From positions 43,461,159 through 43,525,158 of the forward strand of contig NC_087064.1 in NCBI RefSeq assembly GCF_963678635.1: a stretch of 64,000 nucleotides of DNA. Direction: 5' to 3'. The translations under genes were made by a program, and so were the position numbers. The notes beneath the pieces are model-generated. The model saw only the letters and a program-made list of their open reading frames with translations, did no database searches and was not told the DNA's origin. Numbering within the stretch: position 1 is the first letter of the stretch; each line of letters starts with the position of its first letter. This DNA is from Symsagittifera roscoffensis (lineage: Eukaryota > Xenacoelomorpha > Acoela > Convolutidae). Of the stretch, positions 45,240-54,419 are shown piece by piece.

Positions 45240-47059
45240 AGTAGAAAAAGATTTCATAAGCTCATGCGTTTCGACCTTTTCTTTCAACCACTCGTTGAAG
45301 TCAAGGAGTTTAGTGCAATACCAATTACGCTTGAACTTATAGAAAGACTAAAACTCATTCATATTCGGAGGCAATTTACTTTAAGCTCTATTCAAAATGG
45401 CGATTCAATTCAGATAGTCCTCACATGAGAGCGATCGAAACACACCAACGAGACTTGAAATAACACAAGCAAAATTAATTATGCTTCTGAATTTTGCGTT
45501 TTCACTGGTGGAAAGCTGATAAGTGCGCTGAAGACGGTTAGAGGTTGCCCAAATTTTTGTTCGAGAAACCCCCCTTAGTGCATCCCTGTACATTCGACCT
45601 GATTACGCGAAGTCCGCTATTGTCAACTTAGCTTTCCCAGTTACCAATGTTTTAAGGTACGTCAGCTTGACGTCATCCGAAATAGTTGGTTGCCATTCAA
45701 CCGCACTTCGAAACTGACCTATCCATTCATGCTATTCCAATGGATTACAACCTTACTTGGAAATTTTCCATTCGGCTAATGGATCCTTCCTGTTCGATGC
45801 CAAGACTCTGGCTAAGTGTCGAACGGATATCGATTGCCATGTTGGATTGACAACATTCGGGCAGGTTGTTGTACACACGCAGCGGCCGGATTCAAAAAAT
45901 ACGGCTAGTGAATGGACGAGCAAGGAAAATCCGACGCAATTGGTGGTTGCAAGGGTACTTGCTTGGGTGGCGGAGTGGAATAGTAATTTGCTCCAACGCT
46001 ATTGTAGGGGAAAGTTACGGATTTTGGAGGGGCAACAGACGTTACTGCTTCAAATATGTTCGATGACTCATTCAAAGCTGATGGGTTGCAAACTGCGGGT
46101 GTCGGCGTCGCAGTTGCTGGGAACCACGATGCAATGGTCGGGTTATAAAACTGACTGGAGTAGGGGGGATGTAGAACAGGGTGTACGGTCAAAAAAGCTG
46201 CAGAATAAGGAGGTAAATTTAAAACTGTTGTGGTTCTGTTCTATCTTGATTTAAATTCTAACCAGATTCGCCGACATTTTGACGGGTAATCGGGTAATGG
46301 TGCCGGCAGCAATCTGCATAAGAGATTTAGGAATCATCGGAGGTACTTCAGCCGCATTAGTCATCGTAGAAGACAACCACCTTGGGCGTCACACACAGGA
46401 ACGGCATCCACCGATTCGTTATAGGGACCGTATCCAACCCAGAAGTGTATTCAGTCGGTTCGGTTAAGGTCACTACTGAAATCAATTTCGGCACATTATC
46501 CAACCCATTCTGTGCGTTTATCTGCTGTTTCCCTGTGAGAGCTCACAGAGCTAGGAAACAGGTCAACATAGTCTGAGTCTTCCTCCAATTCAAACTCAGA
46601 TATTTTGGCTTCTACATGCTTTTTTCTATTCTCCTCGCGATTTTTTTACTTGTTCTAACTTTTGCTTGATTTCTAGTGAGCGCAATGATGCTTCATTTTG
46701 TCTCTCGATCTCTTCTGTTCTTAATATAGCCAACAACAACTCTTTTTTCCGTTGACTGGAAGTCATTGAGACTTTTTTACTCTGGCATGAAACCCAAGAC
46801 CGATGTGAAATTCGAGGTTTTCCGAACCTTTTGAGGAAGCCACTTTCCCAGAACGCAATAAAACGGACCTTTCTTGTTCAAATCCTACAAAGTTTCTAGC
46901 TTTCCGTGTCCTGGTGGCATAAAAGTGACTCAAAGTAGTATTGAACAGTTTTACGGGGGTTAACGGAGTTAGGGTTAAATTCAGACTGGGTATGGTTGAG
47001 TAAGTATCAACAAGTTGATTACGGAGTGACGCCGGTTGCATTTCTATAGCGTGAAGCAA
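45240..47059 (-). pseudogene. BEL/Pao gag remnant
   Basis: The minus-strand order matches Pao gag. Around 46765-46600 lies a coiled-coil (TSSQRKKELLLAILRTEEIE then RSLEIKQKLEQVKKS). From 46192 to 45905 there is a Pro/Ser/Thr-rich stretch. From 45750 to 45410 lies the DUF1759-type core (EWHEWIGQFRSAVEWQPTIS, KLTYLKTLVTGKAKLTIADFA, IINFACVISSLVGVFRSLS). Near 45390-45250 is KLLDFNEWLKEKVETHELM. A degraded zinc-binding segment (KCTKPECESTQNVLLHGA) follows at about 44990-44930. Confidence 0.8.
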
Positions 47060-48152
47060 CGATCTTGCACAACAACAAAAACCATATATGGCTTTTTACG
47101 AAAAAAACGGACGCGACGGGATTATTTACTTTACGAAAACTTTCGGGTAGATTTAGGAGCGTCGTATAATTTAGGTCATAAACTTAAATTAGGTCCCTTT
47201 AACCACTCTGAGTGATTCTGAGATCACCGGAGCTCAAATAAGTTTTTAAGATTCTGTTGTTTTTTAATTGGTATAGATTAAACTGAAATTTCCAACCGTT
47301 CCGGTCGAGGGCATTACGTTTTGTTACGAAATACATTTTTGACTTTTTTCATTTTTTTTGCAGTTTTTTCATAGCGGGACTTTTACCAGGTTCGAAGAAA
47401 TTGGGTCCAACGTTTTGGCACAAAATTTCACAAAAAAAACTATAACACTCGCTTTAACGTTAGGGTTCACAATTTTGGACAAAAATCTCCAGAAAAAATT
47501 GAGTCACTTGCTTTTTGAATCACAAAATTTTATTGAAAAAAGTGTCTTGTACCTGTTACCGTGTTATGCCTTTTTGCTTTTTTTAACTTTTAAAATTGAT
47601 ATGAAAACTTAGCACAGGAAAAGTTTAGCACATGGGTTTTTAAGAGTTTATGCAAAGTTGACAAATGCAAAACTATGATAGTTGAAACCCAAGTGGGGAG
47701 GTGGGGTCCGTCTTACAGTTTTGTAGTTTTTTTCCTCTACCGTCCCCAGACAGCCACTTCATCCGGAGTCTGTCGGTCAACAACCTTCTGAAGTTCGCAC
47801 ATTCCTTCTGGCGAGGCTTATCACGGTCGAACTCAACATCTGAACAGGTCTCCGTTTCGCATAACACTCTCGACACCCGTTAGAAAAGGCCTCTGTACAT
47901 CTCGCCGAGGCCACCAACTGCCTGTCTGTAGTGCCTGCGTTCCCTGATGGGGTATCATTACTGTCTCGAAACGTTTCCTGGAGAGGGGGTATCACAACTG
48001 TCTCGAAACGTTCCCTGGAGAGGGGGTATCACAACTGTCTCGTCGAAACGTTCCTGGGGGTATCACAATTGTCTGAAAGGTTTTCAATCTCTAAGCCGAT
48101 TGCGTTACTGCATCCGTTTGATGTGTTCACGAGTCATTCCCGATTTGAATCA
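47060..48152 (-). other. BEL/Pao leader region
   Basis: Sequence between the primer-binding site and gag remnants on the minus strand. No coding similarity was recognised. It contains the short tandem repeat at 47940-48070. Confidence 0.4.
47940..48070. repeat. Three to four copies of a ~37-bp repeat in the BEL/Pao leader
   Basis: GGGGTATCA..ACTGTCTCG..AAACGTTYCCTGG recurs at about 47948, 47986, 48024 and (shortened) 48057. Individual copies differ by small indels. Confidence 0.8.
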
Positions 48153-48172
48153 GCTCCCGGGTCGCGGCACCA
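48153..48172 (-). other. Primer-binding site of the BEL/Pao element
   Basis: The minus strand reads TGGTGCCGCGACCCGGGAGC starting three bases after a CA-ended LTR (TTT spacer, 48175-48173). TGG plus a sequence complementary to a tRNA 3' end is the standard minus-strand primer site. The tRNA was not identified. Confidence 0.7.
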
Positions 48173-48175
48173 AAA

Positions 48176-48450
48176 TGTGCTGACAAAACTGTAATATCTG
48201 TGCAAACTGTGTTTTCTTTATACAAAATTGTCAAAACAAACGCAAAATTTTTGGTTATCTTACAGTTGATATATAATTCAGATTCAGATAAGTTGAAACA
48301 GCACTGAATTTAAGCGTGAGAGTTTTTGTTCACACTTTGGCAAAACATGGCTTTATTGACAGACGAAAAGCTGTCAATTAAGGTCGGCCGGCCGGCCGTT
48401 TTATGAACTAGTTTAAATAGCTAAATTTTACTAAATAAACAAAAAGGTTT
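48176..48450 (-). repeat. Probable 5' LTR (partial) of the BEL/Pao element
   Basis: On the minus strand this ends ..GTCAGCACA right before the primer-binding site. It contains an AATAAA-type signal (minus-strand CAATAAAGCC, about 48358-48349). The outer boundary is uncertain because no second LTR exists in the window. A GGCCGGCCGGCC palindrome lies near 48384-48399. Confidence 0.5.
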
Positions 48451-48454
48451 TGTT

Positions 48455-48488
48455 GGGGGGGAGGGGGGGCGGGGGGGGGGGGGGGGGT
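48455..48488 (+). repeat. Poly-G tract
   Basis: About 30 bases almost entirely G (GGGGGGGAGGGGGGGCG then a long G run), with strong G-quadruplex potential. Frames across it are artefacts of composition. Confidence 0.9.
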
Positions 48489-49908
48489 TCGGCGTATACT
48501 GTCGGTCGGCGTTACGATAGCCTAGGTCGTTCGTCCATCTGTTCTTGTATTATATGCAACTATACTTCAAACTTATTCCTAATTTTCTATTTGCTCAGCA
48601 ACAGAAAAACTTCCTTTTTTATTTTTTTTCTGTATAATTCACTAACAATAATAGCGTTTTCAGTGGTAAACTTAGTCCTCTTTCACTATGAACAGTTTTG
48701 GTTCTTATATAGACCAACAATAAGTCTCCCTTACTGGAATTTTGATTTATCATAACAATTTTCTTGACATACTCAAACTAGCTCAGTCTTTTTACCAAAT
48801 CGTACACAGTAAAAAACAATCATGATATAACTATTTCCAAGCCAGAAACTTATAACCATAGAATAGATTCTATGAATTAAAATTGTACAAAATTATGGAC
48901 AGTTTAGTTCAGCTTGGGAGAATAACAAAAGCGAGCAACCTTTTGGGTGGCTTCAACATGAGCAAAATCTACTTTTTTTTAGCCTAGATCAAATAGACAG
49001 TATACGGAAATGAACAACAAAATTTATTTCAAAAGTCAAGAAAAAAAATGAGAACAAATGCAAAAACTCTTTTTAAGGTGTTGTTTAGCAATCAAATAAG
49101 ATGATCAAAAGAAAAATTACAACAAGTGATGAAAATTTACCATAACATACCTAAATGCATTGGTGATTTTTTTTTACTTATTATATTTTCTGAGGGGAAA
49201 AAGGGTTAGTAATGAACTAGCCAAAAAAAATCGGCGCTTCAACTTAATTTTTTAGAAACGCGGGGAAAATTCTGATCTGAATTTATATCAAATCCTTTCT
49301 TTAACCAAATAAGTGTGTGTGATAACCTTGGTGATCACTAGTCTGGTGGAGCGTCAAACTATTTCTTTTTCAGATTTTTTGCTTTGATTTTGGTGGTTCT
49401 GACTCAAAACAACTTATTACTTTTATGTATTTTAAGCTTTTTGTATTTCAGATTATGCACAGCAAAGAAATTTTATATTTTAGAAATGTATATTGTCATA
49501 GGTTTTCTAGGATCCAACTATTATTGACTTACAGAGCAGGTCCGATTAGGTTGGTCGCGCTTATAGTTTGGAGCCAAAATGACTCGAGGAACAAGATTTG
49601 TGAAGGTAATATAATGTTCATTTTTTGAAGACGCCAAATCAAACACTTTACCGGTTGGTTTGACATTCTGAGCTGCTCATGTCTGACTGGATTAACTACA
49701 CCTTGGGCAGTTGAAGATTTTGTAATTTAAACAGTAGAGACATTGGGATCTTATTTTTCCCCGAAAGTGCATTTCCCGGAAAGCCGATTGATAGAGAATG
49801 TGGCATCTGAGGTCCTGAATCTATTGCTGATATGACCCATTATAATCCATTTCCTTATTTTGTGAAAAAAAAATCATGAAAACCAATTTTTGTTCATGGA
49901 ACCTCATC
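48489..49908. other. No gene seen
   Basis: AT-rich non-coding sequence. The only note is a polypurine stretch TTTTCTGAGGGGAAAAAGGG (49186-49205), nearly the same as one inside the young Ty3 element at 56151-56171. Confidence 0.5.
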
Positions 49909-49913
49909 GCGGG

Positions 49914-50104
49914 TGTTGTGATTTGTTTTAATGACCTTCGGTATTTTAATTAATACCAGTTTAGTTACGACCATCGGTCGATATGAACGAAAGTTCAGTT
50001 GTCCTTTTTAACGTCTTAATTCAACTACTTCCTTTTATCGTTTTAACAATTAAGCTTATGTACATACCTTGTACATAGACACTTAGAATTAGAATAGTTT
50101 ATTA
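49914..50104 (+). repeat. 5' LTR of the young Ty3 element
   Basis: 191 bp, TGTTGTGATTTG to TAGTTTATTA. It contains an internal inverted repeat, GGTATT..AATACC (near 49937-49956), and TGTACATA-type motifs near its end. No canonical TATA box or AATAAA was seen. Confidence 0.92.
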
Positions 50105-51237
50105 TGGCGCAGTCAAATGATTCGAACGTGCGTGGAATTCCCCCCTTTTGGCCTAATCACACCCTAGAGCCACCGCATGCCTGGACCCAATGGAGCGACC
50201 AATTCCAATTGGCGATCATTGCGAAAGAAAATCTGGATTTAGAGAGCCTACATGGACCAGAGATACCGGAGACGCAAATTCCAATTTTGGAACAGGCGAC
50301 AGGCAGCGAGTCGGACGCGGAAAAAGCCAACAGAGAGAGCAGGAACAAAAGCACAATGAAACAGTACGAATCCGCAGAAGAGAAACGGATCAACGAAGAG
50401 AAAAGAAAATTTAATGGAATGAGACGAACGGAGGCGGACAAGAAACTGCGATCAATTTTATTTTTAGCCCTAGGGAGCGAAGGAAAAAGAGTTTTTACAC
50501 AAAAGAACCCGAGAGTCAAGATTCTAGCAATATCGTTCTCTGAGTTCTGGACTCTACTAGACGCAGCATTTAACAAACCGCCCAATACTACGTTCGAAAG
50601 ATATAAACTTCTAAATCGAAAACAAAAAGATCGTGAGTCGTACGAACAATTCTGGGGAGCACTGACGGACCTAGCCAGCACGTGCAACATCAAGGAATCC
50701 GACGAGGCAGAATGGATAAGGGATATCTTCATTTGCAATATGAAGAACACAGACACCCAGAGAAAGCTACTTTCAGCTACCATAAGCCCGTCGGAAGCAC
50801 TTAATCAAGCCCTAATCGATGAAAAAGGATATTTTAACCACCAGAAACTGACAAATATGTCACGGTCATCGACCAACGGGACAACTTTTAAATCTTTTAG
50901 TAACCACAATCATATCAAAAAAGAACCAAGCTTAAACATCGAAAGGAGTAACTCATGCATGAAATGCGGAAATACATTTACGAAAGGGCACTTAAACGTT
51001 TGCCCAGCGAAGGACATAACCTGTAAAAATTGCAACTATAAGGGACACTTCGCCAAATTATGTAAATCACGCAATAAGAGACCAACTGTAAATAATGTAT
51101 CAAATAATTTCGTAAATACTGAGAATTGTACATACACACCTCCGGAAAACTCGTGGATAGAAGAAAAAGAATCATGCGACGTGATAAATGCGTGGAATGA
51201 GTACGGACAAAGTGACGATGACGACTTCTCGGTGTAG
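50104..51237 (+). CDS. gag: Ty3/gypsy Gag polyprotein
   Basis: 377 codons. The AUG uses the last LTR base (50104) and the first two bases of the primer-binding site, so there is no separate leader. The N-terminal part (residues 1-60) has the PPHAWTQWSDQFQLAI motif shared with the degenerate relatives. The middle (about 110-260) is a capsid-like retrotransposon gag domain (..FSEFWTLLDAAF..YEQFWGALTDLA). Two zinc-binding motifs follow: a variant CMKCGNTFTKGHLNVC (about 285-300) and a canonical CKNCNYKGHFAKLC (about 306-319). An acidic tail ends at a TAG that is in frame with the protease. Gag forms the particle and packages RNA. Confidence 0.9.
   Translation: MAQSNDSNVRGIPPFWPNHTLEPPHAWTQWSDQFQLAIIAKENLDLESLHGPEIPETQIPILEQATGSESDAEKANRESRNKSTMKQYESAEEKRINEEKRKFNGMRRTEADKKLRSILFLALGSEGKRVFTQKNPRVKILAISFSEFWTLLDAAFNKPPNTTFERYKLLNRKQKDRESYEQFWGALTDLASTCNIKESDEAEWIRDIFICNMKNTDTQRKLLSATISPSEALNQALIDEKGYFNHQKLTNMSRSSTNGTTFKSFSNHNHIKKEPSLNIERSNSCMKCGNTFTKGHLNVCPAKDITCKNCNYKGHFAKLCKSRNKRPTVNNVSNNFVNTENCTYTPPENSWIEEKESCDVINAWNEYGQSDDDDFSV
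50105..50114 (+). other. Primer-binding site (tRNA-Ser-like)
   Basis: TGGCGCAGTC directly follows the LTR. Its complement GACTGCGCCA equals the 3' end, with CCA, of insect-type serine tRNAs as I recall them. It doubles as codons 1-4 of gag. The degenerate relatives have TGGCGCGCAGCC and TGGTGCAGCC at the same place. Confidence 0.65.
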
Positions 51238-51600
51238 AGTGTCAGAACTATTTACGACAATAATGGTCCTGAAACAAAGAAAATCCTGAGCCTAGGCATT
51301 GGCTGGGACATGATTGTAAATATGAACATACCGGTAGATTCAGCAAGTCCTGTAAGCTTTTTAAAACAGAATGTTCTACATGAAATTAAACTAAGATACC
51401 CAAACCTCAAGATACACCCAGTGGAGAAAAGAATAAAAGACCTATACTGCGGATTCGCCAACGATACGATCAATATCTTGGCAAAAATAATTGTCAGAAC
51501 ACAGTCCAATGGGTGGATCAGCGAAGAAACCCCATTCTTCATAACCGGCGGACACGAGCGTAACATATTGGGGAACGACAATTACCCAAACTGGGCATAG
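51238..51600 (+). CDS. pro: Ty3/gypsy aspartic protease (in frame with gag after a TAG)
   Basis: Continues the gag frame past the TAG at 51235-51237 and ends at TAG 51598-51600. IPVDSASPVSF (about 51328-51360) is the active-site region, with Asp-Ser-Ala in place of the usual Asp-Thr/Ser-Gly. HERNILGND near the end is the typical Ile-Leu-Gly flap/C-terminal motif. Expression would need TAG readthrough or its own AUG (51310). The slippery heptamer CCCAAAC at 51585-51591 lets ribosomes pass into the polymerase frame just before the stop. The Ala in place of the catalytic Gly is unusual but also occurs in copy 1 at about 27165. Confidence 0.8.
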   Translation, partial: SVRTIYDNNGPETKKILSLGIGWDMIVNMNIPVDSASPVSFLKQNVLHEIKLRYPNLKIHPVEKRIKDLYCGFANDTINILAKIIVRTQSNGWISEETPFFITGGHERNILGNDNYPNWA

Positions 51601-51623
51601 AAATTTCGCAGAGGAAATGCCCA
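51585..51623 (+). promoter_or_regulatory. -1 programmed ribosomal frameshift site
   Basis: C CCA AAC (51585-51591) is a canonical X XXY YYZ heptamer in the right phase for the protease frame, seven bases before its TAG. Slipping back one base enters a frame that is open through reverse transcriptase. Right downstream, TGGGCAT (51592-51598) and ATGCCCA (51617-51623) form a perfect 7-bp stem. Part of its loop (CAGA) could pair with TCTG after the stem. The near-zero spacer before the stem is shorter than usual. Confidence 0.7.
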
Positions 51624-51635
51624 CAACCAATCTGT

Positions 51636-53813
51636 ATGGTCAATCAACCCACACTTGAGAGTGAGTACAAAAACTTACCTTCTTCATCAGACAACATTTT
51701 TAATGAGTTTAAGAACTTATTCACTAGAGTGGGGAAAATACCTAACGATCGGAAGGTAACCCATTTTCACACACCTTTAAAACCAATACAGTCCAAAGGG
51801 AGAAGAGTACCACTCCATTTACTCGCGGCAGTGAACGATGAATTAAAAAGAATTGAAAAAGAAGGTCACATAATAAAGTTACAGAAATGCGACGAAGATT
51901 GCTTCATCAGTCCAATTGTAATCACTCGGAAAAAGGATACTTCAATAAAACTGGCACTGGATTCCAAGCTTTTAAATGATCAAATTTTTAAAAATAAGTA
52001 TCAAATGCCGAATATCCATGAACTGATTGATAACGTGGCACTCCAAATTTCAGAAAAACCCAACGGGCGAGTGTGGTTTAGTTACTTAGACCTGAAAAAC
52101 GCATATAGCCAACTTCAACTTTGCAATCAAACCAGTAAACAGTGCAATTTTAGCATAGTAGGCGGCGAAACGACAGGAACGTATCGGTTTCTAACGGGAT
52201 TTTACGGATTAGGAGACATGTCCAATGAATTCCAACGGGTCATGGACTCAATGTTGAAAAATATCCCGTTTACAAATTGTTACATAGACGACATCCTGGT
52301 AGCCTCGCGTGGATCGCTGGAAGAACATAAAGCAATAGTGCACAAAATTTTATCAATCTTAGATAAGAACAACATGGCAGTGAAATGGGGGAAATGCGCA
52401 TTTTTTAAATCTGACATCGAATGGCTTGGCTTCAAGATCTCAGGCAATGGAGTACGACCGTTGGTCGGTAAAGCCGACGCAATAAAAAATTTGCCAACCC
52501 CGAAGAATATTTCTGAACTTCGCTCATTTTTCGGCTCAATAAACCAATATGTAAAATTCGTCCCTAATTTATCCACGTTAAGCTCCCCTCTTCGACCTCT
52601 TCTAAACAAAAAATTGCTATACAAATGGGATACCAGCCATTCAATAGCGTTTGAGAAGTTAAAAACGGAAATTGTAAATGTTGCAGAAAACAGCCACTTT
52701 GATATAAAAGAGAAGACAAGACTAAAAACGGACGCTTCACAGAGCGGACTAGGGGCTACCCTAGAACAATTACAGGACGACCAATGGAAAACAATCGCAT
52801 TTGCATCCAGATTTTTAAACAACCATGAAATGAAATATTCTACCAACGAACTAGAGTTGCTGGGAGTCGTATGGGCTGCAGAACATTTCAGAAACTACCT
52901 GTACGGAACAGAATTCCAAATAGTCACTGACCATAAAGCATTACTATCAGCACTTTCGGCAAATCATGGCAATAAAACGATGCACAGTCGATTGACCCGC
53001 TGGGTAAACAGACTCTTACCTTTCAATTTTAAAATTTCTCATTTACCAGGAAAGGACATGGGCTTTACTGACCTTTTATCTAGACTTCCTTCGGGCAAAG
53101 CCCTTCCAATTTCACATTATGACGACGAATTTGTAGTCGCTTCAATCGACAGAATTCAGAACATTTTATCGACTAAAATAGATTCTAAATTACTTACTGT
53201 AAATTCTGTAGATAGACCAACGGTCGCTGTAAATACTAATTCACGAGTTAATACAATCCCATCGGGAAACAAAAATTCAAGCGACGAGATTGGTCAGAAT
53301 CAGCTGATTAGCTCGTTAGCTTTACTCAATCTCAAGATTATTGCTGCTATCATATCTTGTATCGCTCAGTCGATAAAAATTTGCCACAACAATCATTTTC
53401 GGACAGAAAATTGTACTACAAAATGTCAACCAGTCGATAATTCAAAATTTAATTTTGAAAGTATTACTTTTTCGGACAAAGTCCTCTTACATTTGTTACT
53501 TCTAAACAGACACCTCATACCACCTAACAAGAAAAAACAAGAACTCCCAATGGACAAAGTGAACGAACCCCTTTTGATTATCCCCGAAGAACATAATATT
53601 GCTCTCAAATTCAGAGACGACAGTCTTCCACCCGACCACGCAGATCTCTTAAGAAGATATAAGGCCGATCTGAATTTGCCGAATTCCCCAATTCGCCCAG
53701 AGAACCACTGTTCGAAGAAATTGCTTCAGATCATGACTAGAGAAGACAAGGTGCTGTGGGATCTGATAGAGACGATAAAGAGGAATCGACCGATGGGCAT
53801 ACACGGGACTTAG
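51636..53813 (+). CDS. pol: Ty3/gypsy reverse transcriptase and RNase H
   Basis: 725 codons from an internal AUG; in practice the frame is probably entered by -1 frameshift at 51585. Reverse transcriptase covers residues about 40-300, with YLDLKNAYSQ (first palm Asp) and YIDDILVAS (catalytic Asp pair, residues 218-219). RNase H covers about 355-480: LKTDASQSGLGATL (Asp 366), NELELLGVVWA (Glu) and VTDHKALL (Asp). Next comes LPGKDMGFTDLLSRLPSGKA. A linker of about 150 residues contains a hydrophobic helix (ALLNLKIIAAIISCIAQSIK), and a pre-integrase block ends at TAG 53811-53813. A related copy has Tyr at that TAG. Confidence 0.92.
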   Translation: MVNQPTLESEYKNLPSSSDNIFNEFKNLFTRVGKIPNDRKVTHFHTPLKPIQSKGRRVPLHLLAAVNDELKRIEKEGHIIKLQKCDEDCFISPIVITRKKDTSIKLALDSKLLNDQIFKNKYQMPNIHELIDNVALQISEKPNGRVWFSYLDLKNAYSQLQLCNQTSKQCNFSIVGGETTGTYRFLTGFYGLGDMSNEFQRVMDSMLKNIPFTNCYIDDILVASRGSLEEHKAIVHKILSILDKNNMAVKWGKCAFFKSDIEWLGFKISGNGVRPLVGKADAIKNLPTPKNISELRSFFGSINQYVKFVPNLSTLSSPLRPLLNKKLLYKWDTSHSIAFEKLKTEIVNVAENSHFDIKEKTRLKTDASQSGLGATLEQLQDDQWKTIAFASRFLNNHEMKYSTNELELLGVVWAAEHFRNYLYGTEFQIVTDHKALLSALSANHGNKTMHSRLTRWVNRLLPFNFKISHLPGKDMGFTDLLSRLPSGKALPISHYDDEFVVASIDRIQNILSTKIDSKLLTVNSVDRPTVAVNTNSRVNTIPSGNKNSSDEIGQNQLISSLALLNLKIIAAIISCIAQSIKICHNNHFRTENCTTKCQPVDNSKFNFESITFSDKVLLHLLLLNRHLIPPNKKKQELPMDKVNEPLLIIPEEHNIALKFRDDSLPPDHADLLRRYKADLNLPNSPIRPENHCSKKLLQIMTREDKVLWDLIETIKRNRPMGIHGT

Positions 53814-54419
53814 ATGAAGAACTACACTAAAGACTTACACATGAAGGATGAACTACTCTTTTTAGACAACAAACTAGTCGTCCCAGCTACCATCAGGGGA
53901 ACTTTTAATTCTATGTTACACGAGACTCACCCAGGACAGTTCGGGATGAAATCCCTCGCAGAATATTTGTGGTGGCCACATATTTACCGGGAAATCTACC
54001 ATCACGGGAGAACATGTACCCAATGTTTAAAAGCGGGTAAGAACATCAAAGTGATACTAGGCACCAATAATATTTCGGAACTCCCGACATTGACATTCGC
54101 GAACGAAGAAGTTAATTTGGATTTTGCGGGACCGTTGGACGCTAGTTGGGGTAACAACAAATACATTCTTCTTTGTATCGACCGCTACACTAAGTTTCCT
54201 TCGGCCAAGATTGTCAAGAACACCTCTACAAGAAACGTAATTTCATTCCTAAACGATTACTGTCATCTTCACGGTTTCCCAAGAAAAATTAGAGTTGACC
54301 ATGGGTCATGCTTTCTTTCACATGATTTCAAAAACTTCTGCGATAAATTTAATCTAGAAATCATTTACTGTACGGTCGGAGACCACAGATCCAACGGGCT
54401 AGTGGAAAGACTTGTGTAA
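53814..54419 (+). CDS. Ty3/gypsy integrase, zinc finger and catalytic core
   Basis: In the same frame as the upstream polymerase, after a TAG. The HHCC zinc finger (HETHPGQFGM..CTQCLKAGK) is followed by the catalytic core with Asp in LDFAGPLD, Asp in IRVDHGSCF and Glu in SNGLVERLV, spaced exactly 35 residues apart between the second Asp and the Glu (DD35E). The frame hits TAA four codons after the catalytic Glu, where relatives usually have Gln. Integrase inserts the cDNA into host DNA. Confidence 0.9.
   Translation: MKNYTKDLHMKDELLFLDNKLVVPATIRGTFNSMLHETHPGQFGMKSLAEYLWWPHIYREIYHHGRTCTQCLKAGKNIKVILGTNNISELPTLTFANEEVNLDFAGPLDASWGNNKYILLCIDRYTKFPSAKIVKNTSTRNVISFLNDYCHLHGFPRKIRVDHGSCFLSHDFKNFCDKFNLEIIYCTVGDHRSNGLVERLV

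Larger units (their letters stand above)
43121..48450 (-). mobile_element. Degenerate BEL/Pao LTR retrotransposon, truncated in RT
   Basis: On the minus strand, in canonical order: LTR-like end (48176 upward), primer-binding site (48172-48153), leader with short repeats, gag (47059-45240), zinc-binding region (about 45000), protease (about 44900-44290) and reverse transcriptase (44174-43130). RNase H and integrase are missing, so the 3' half was lost. All frames carry stops and shifts. BEL/Pao elements are known only from animals, the best taxonomic clue in the window. Confidence 0.8.

Noticed and set aside
50157-50783. 208-codon minus-strand frame within gag
   Set aside because: It lies fully antisense to the well-supported gag and has no domain of its own.
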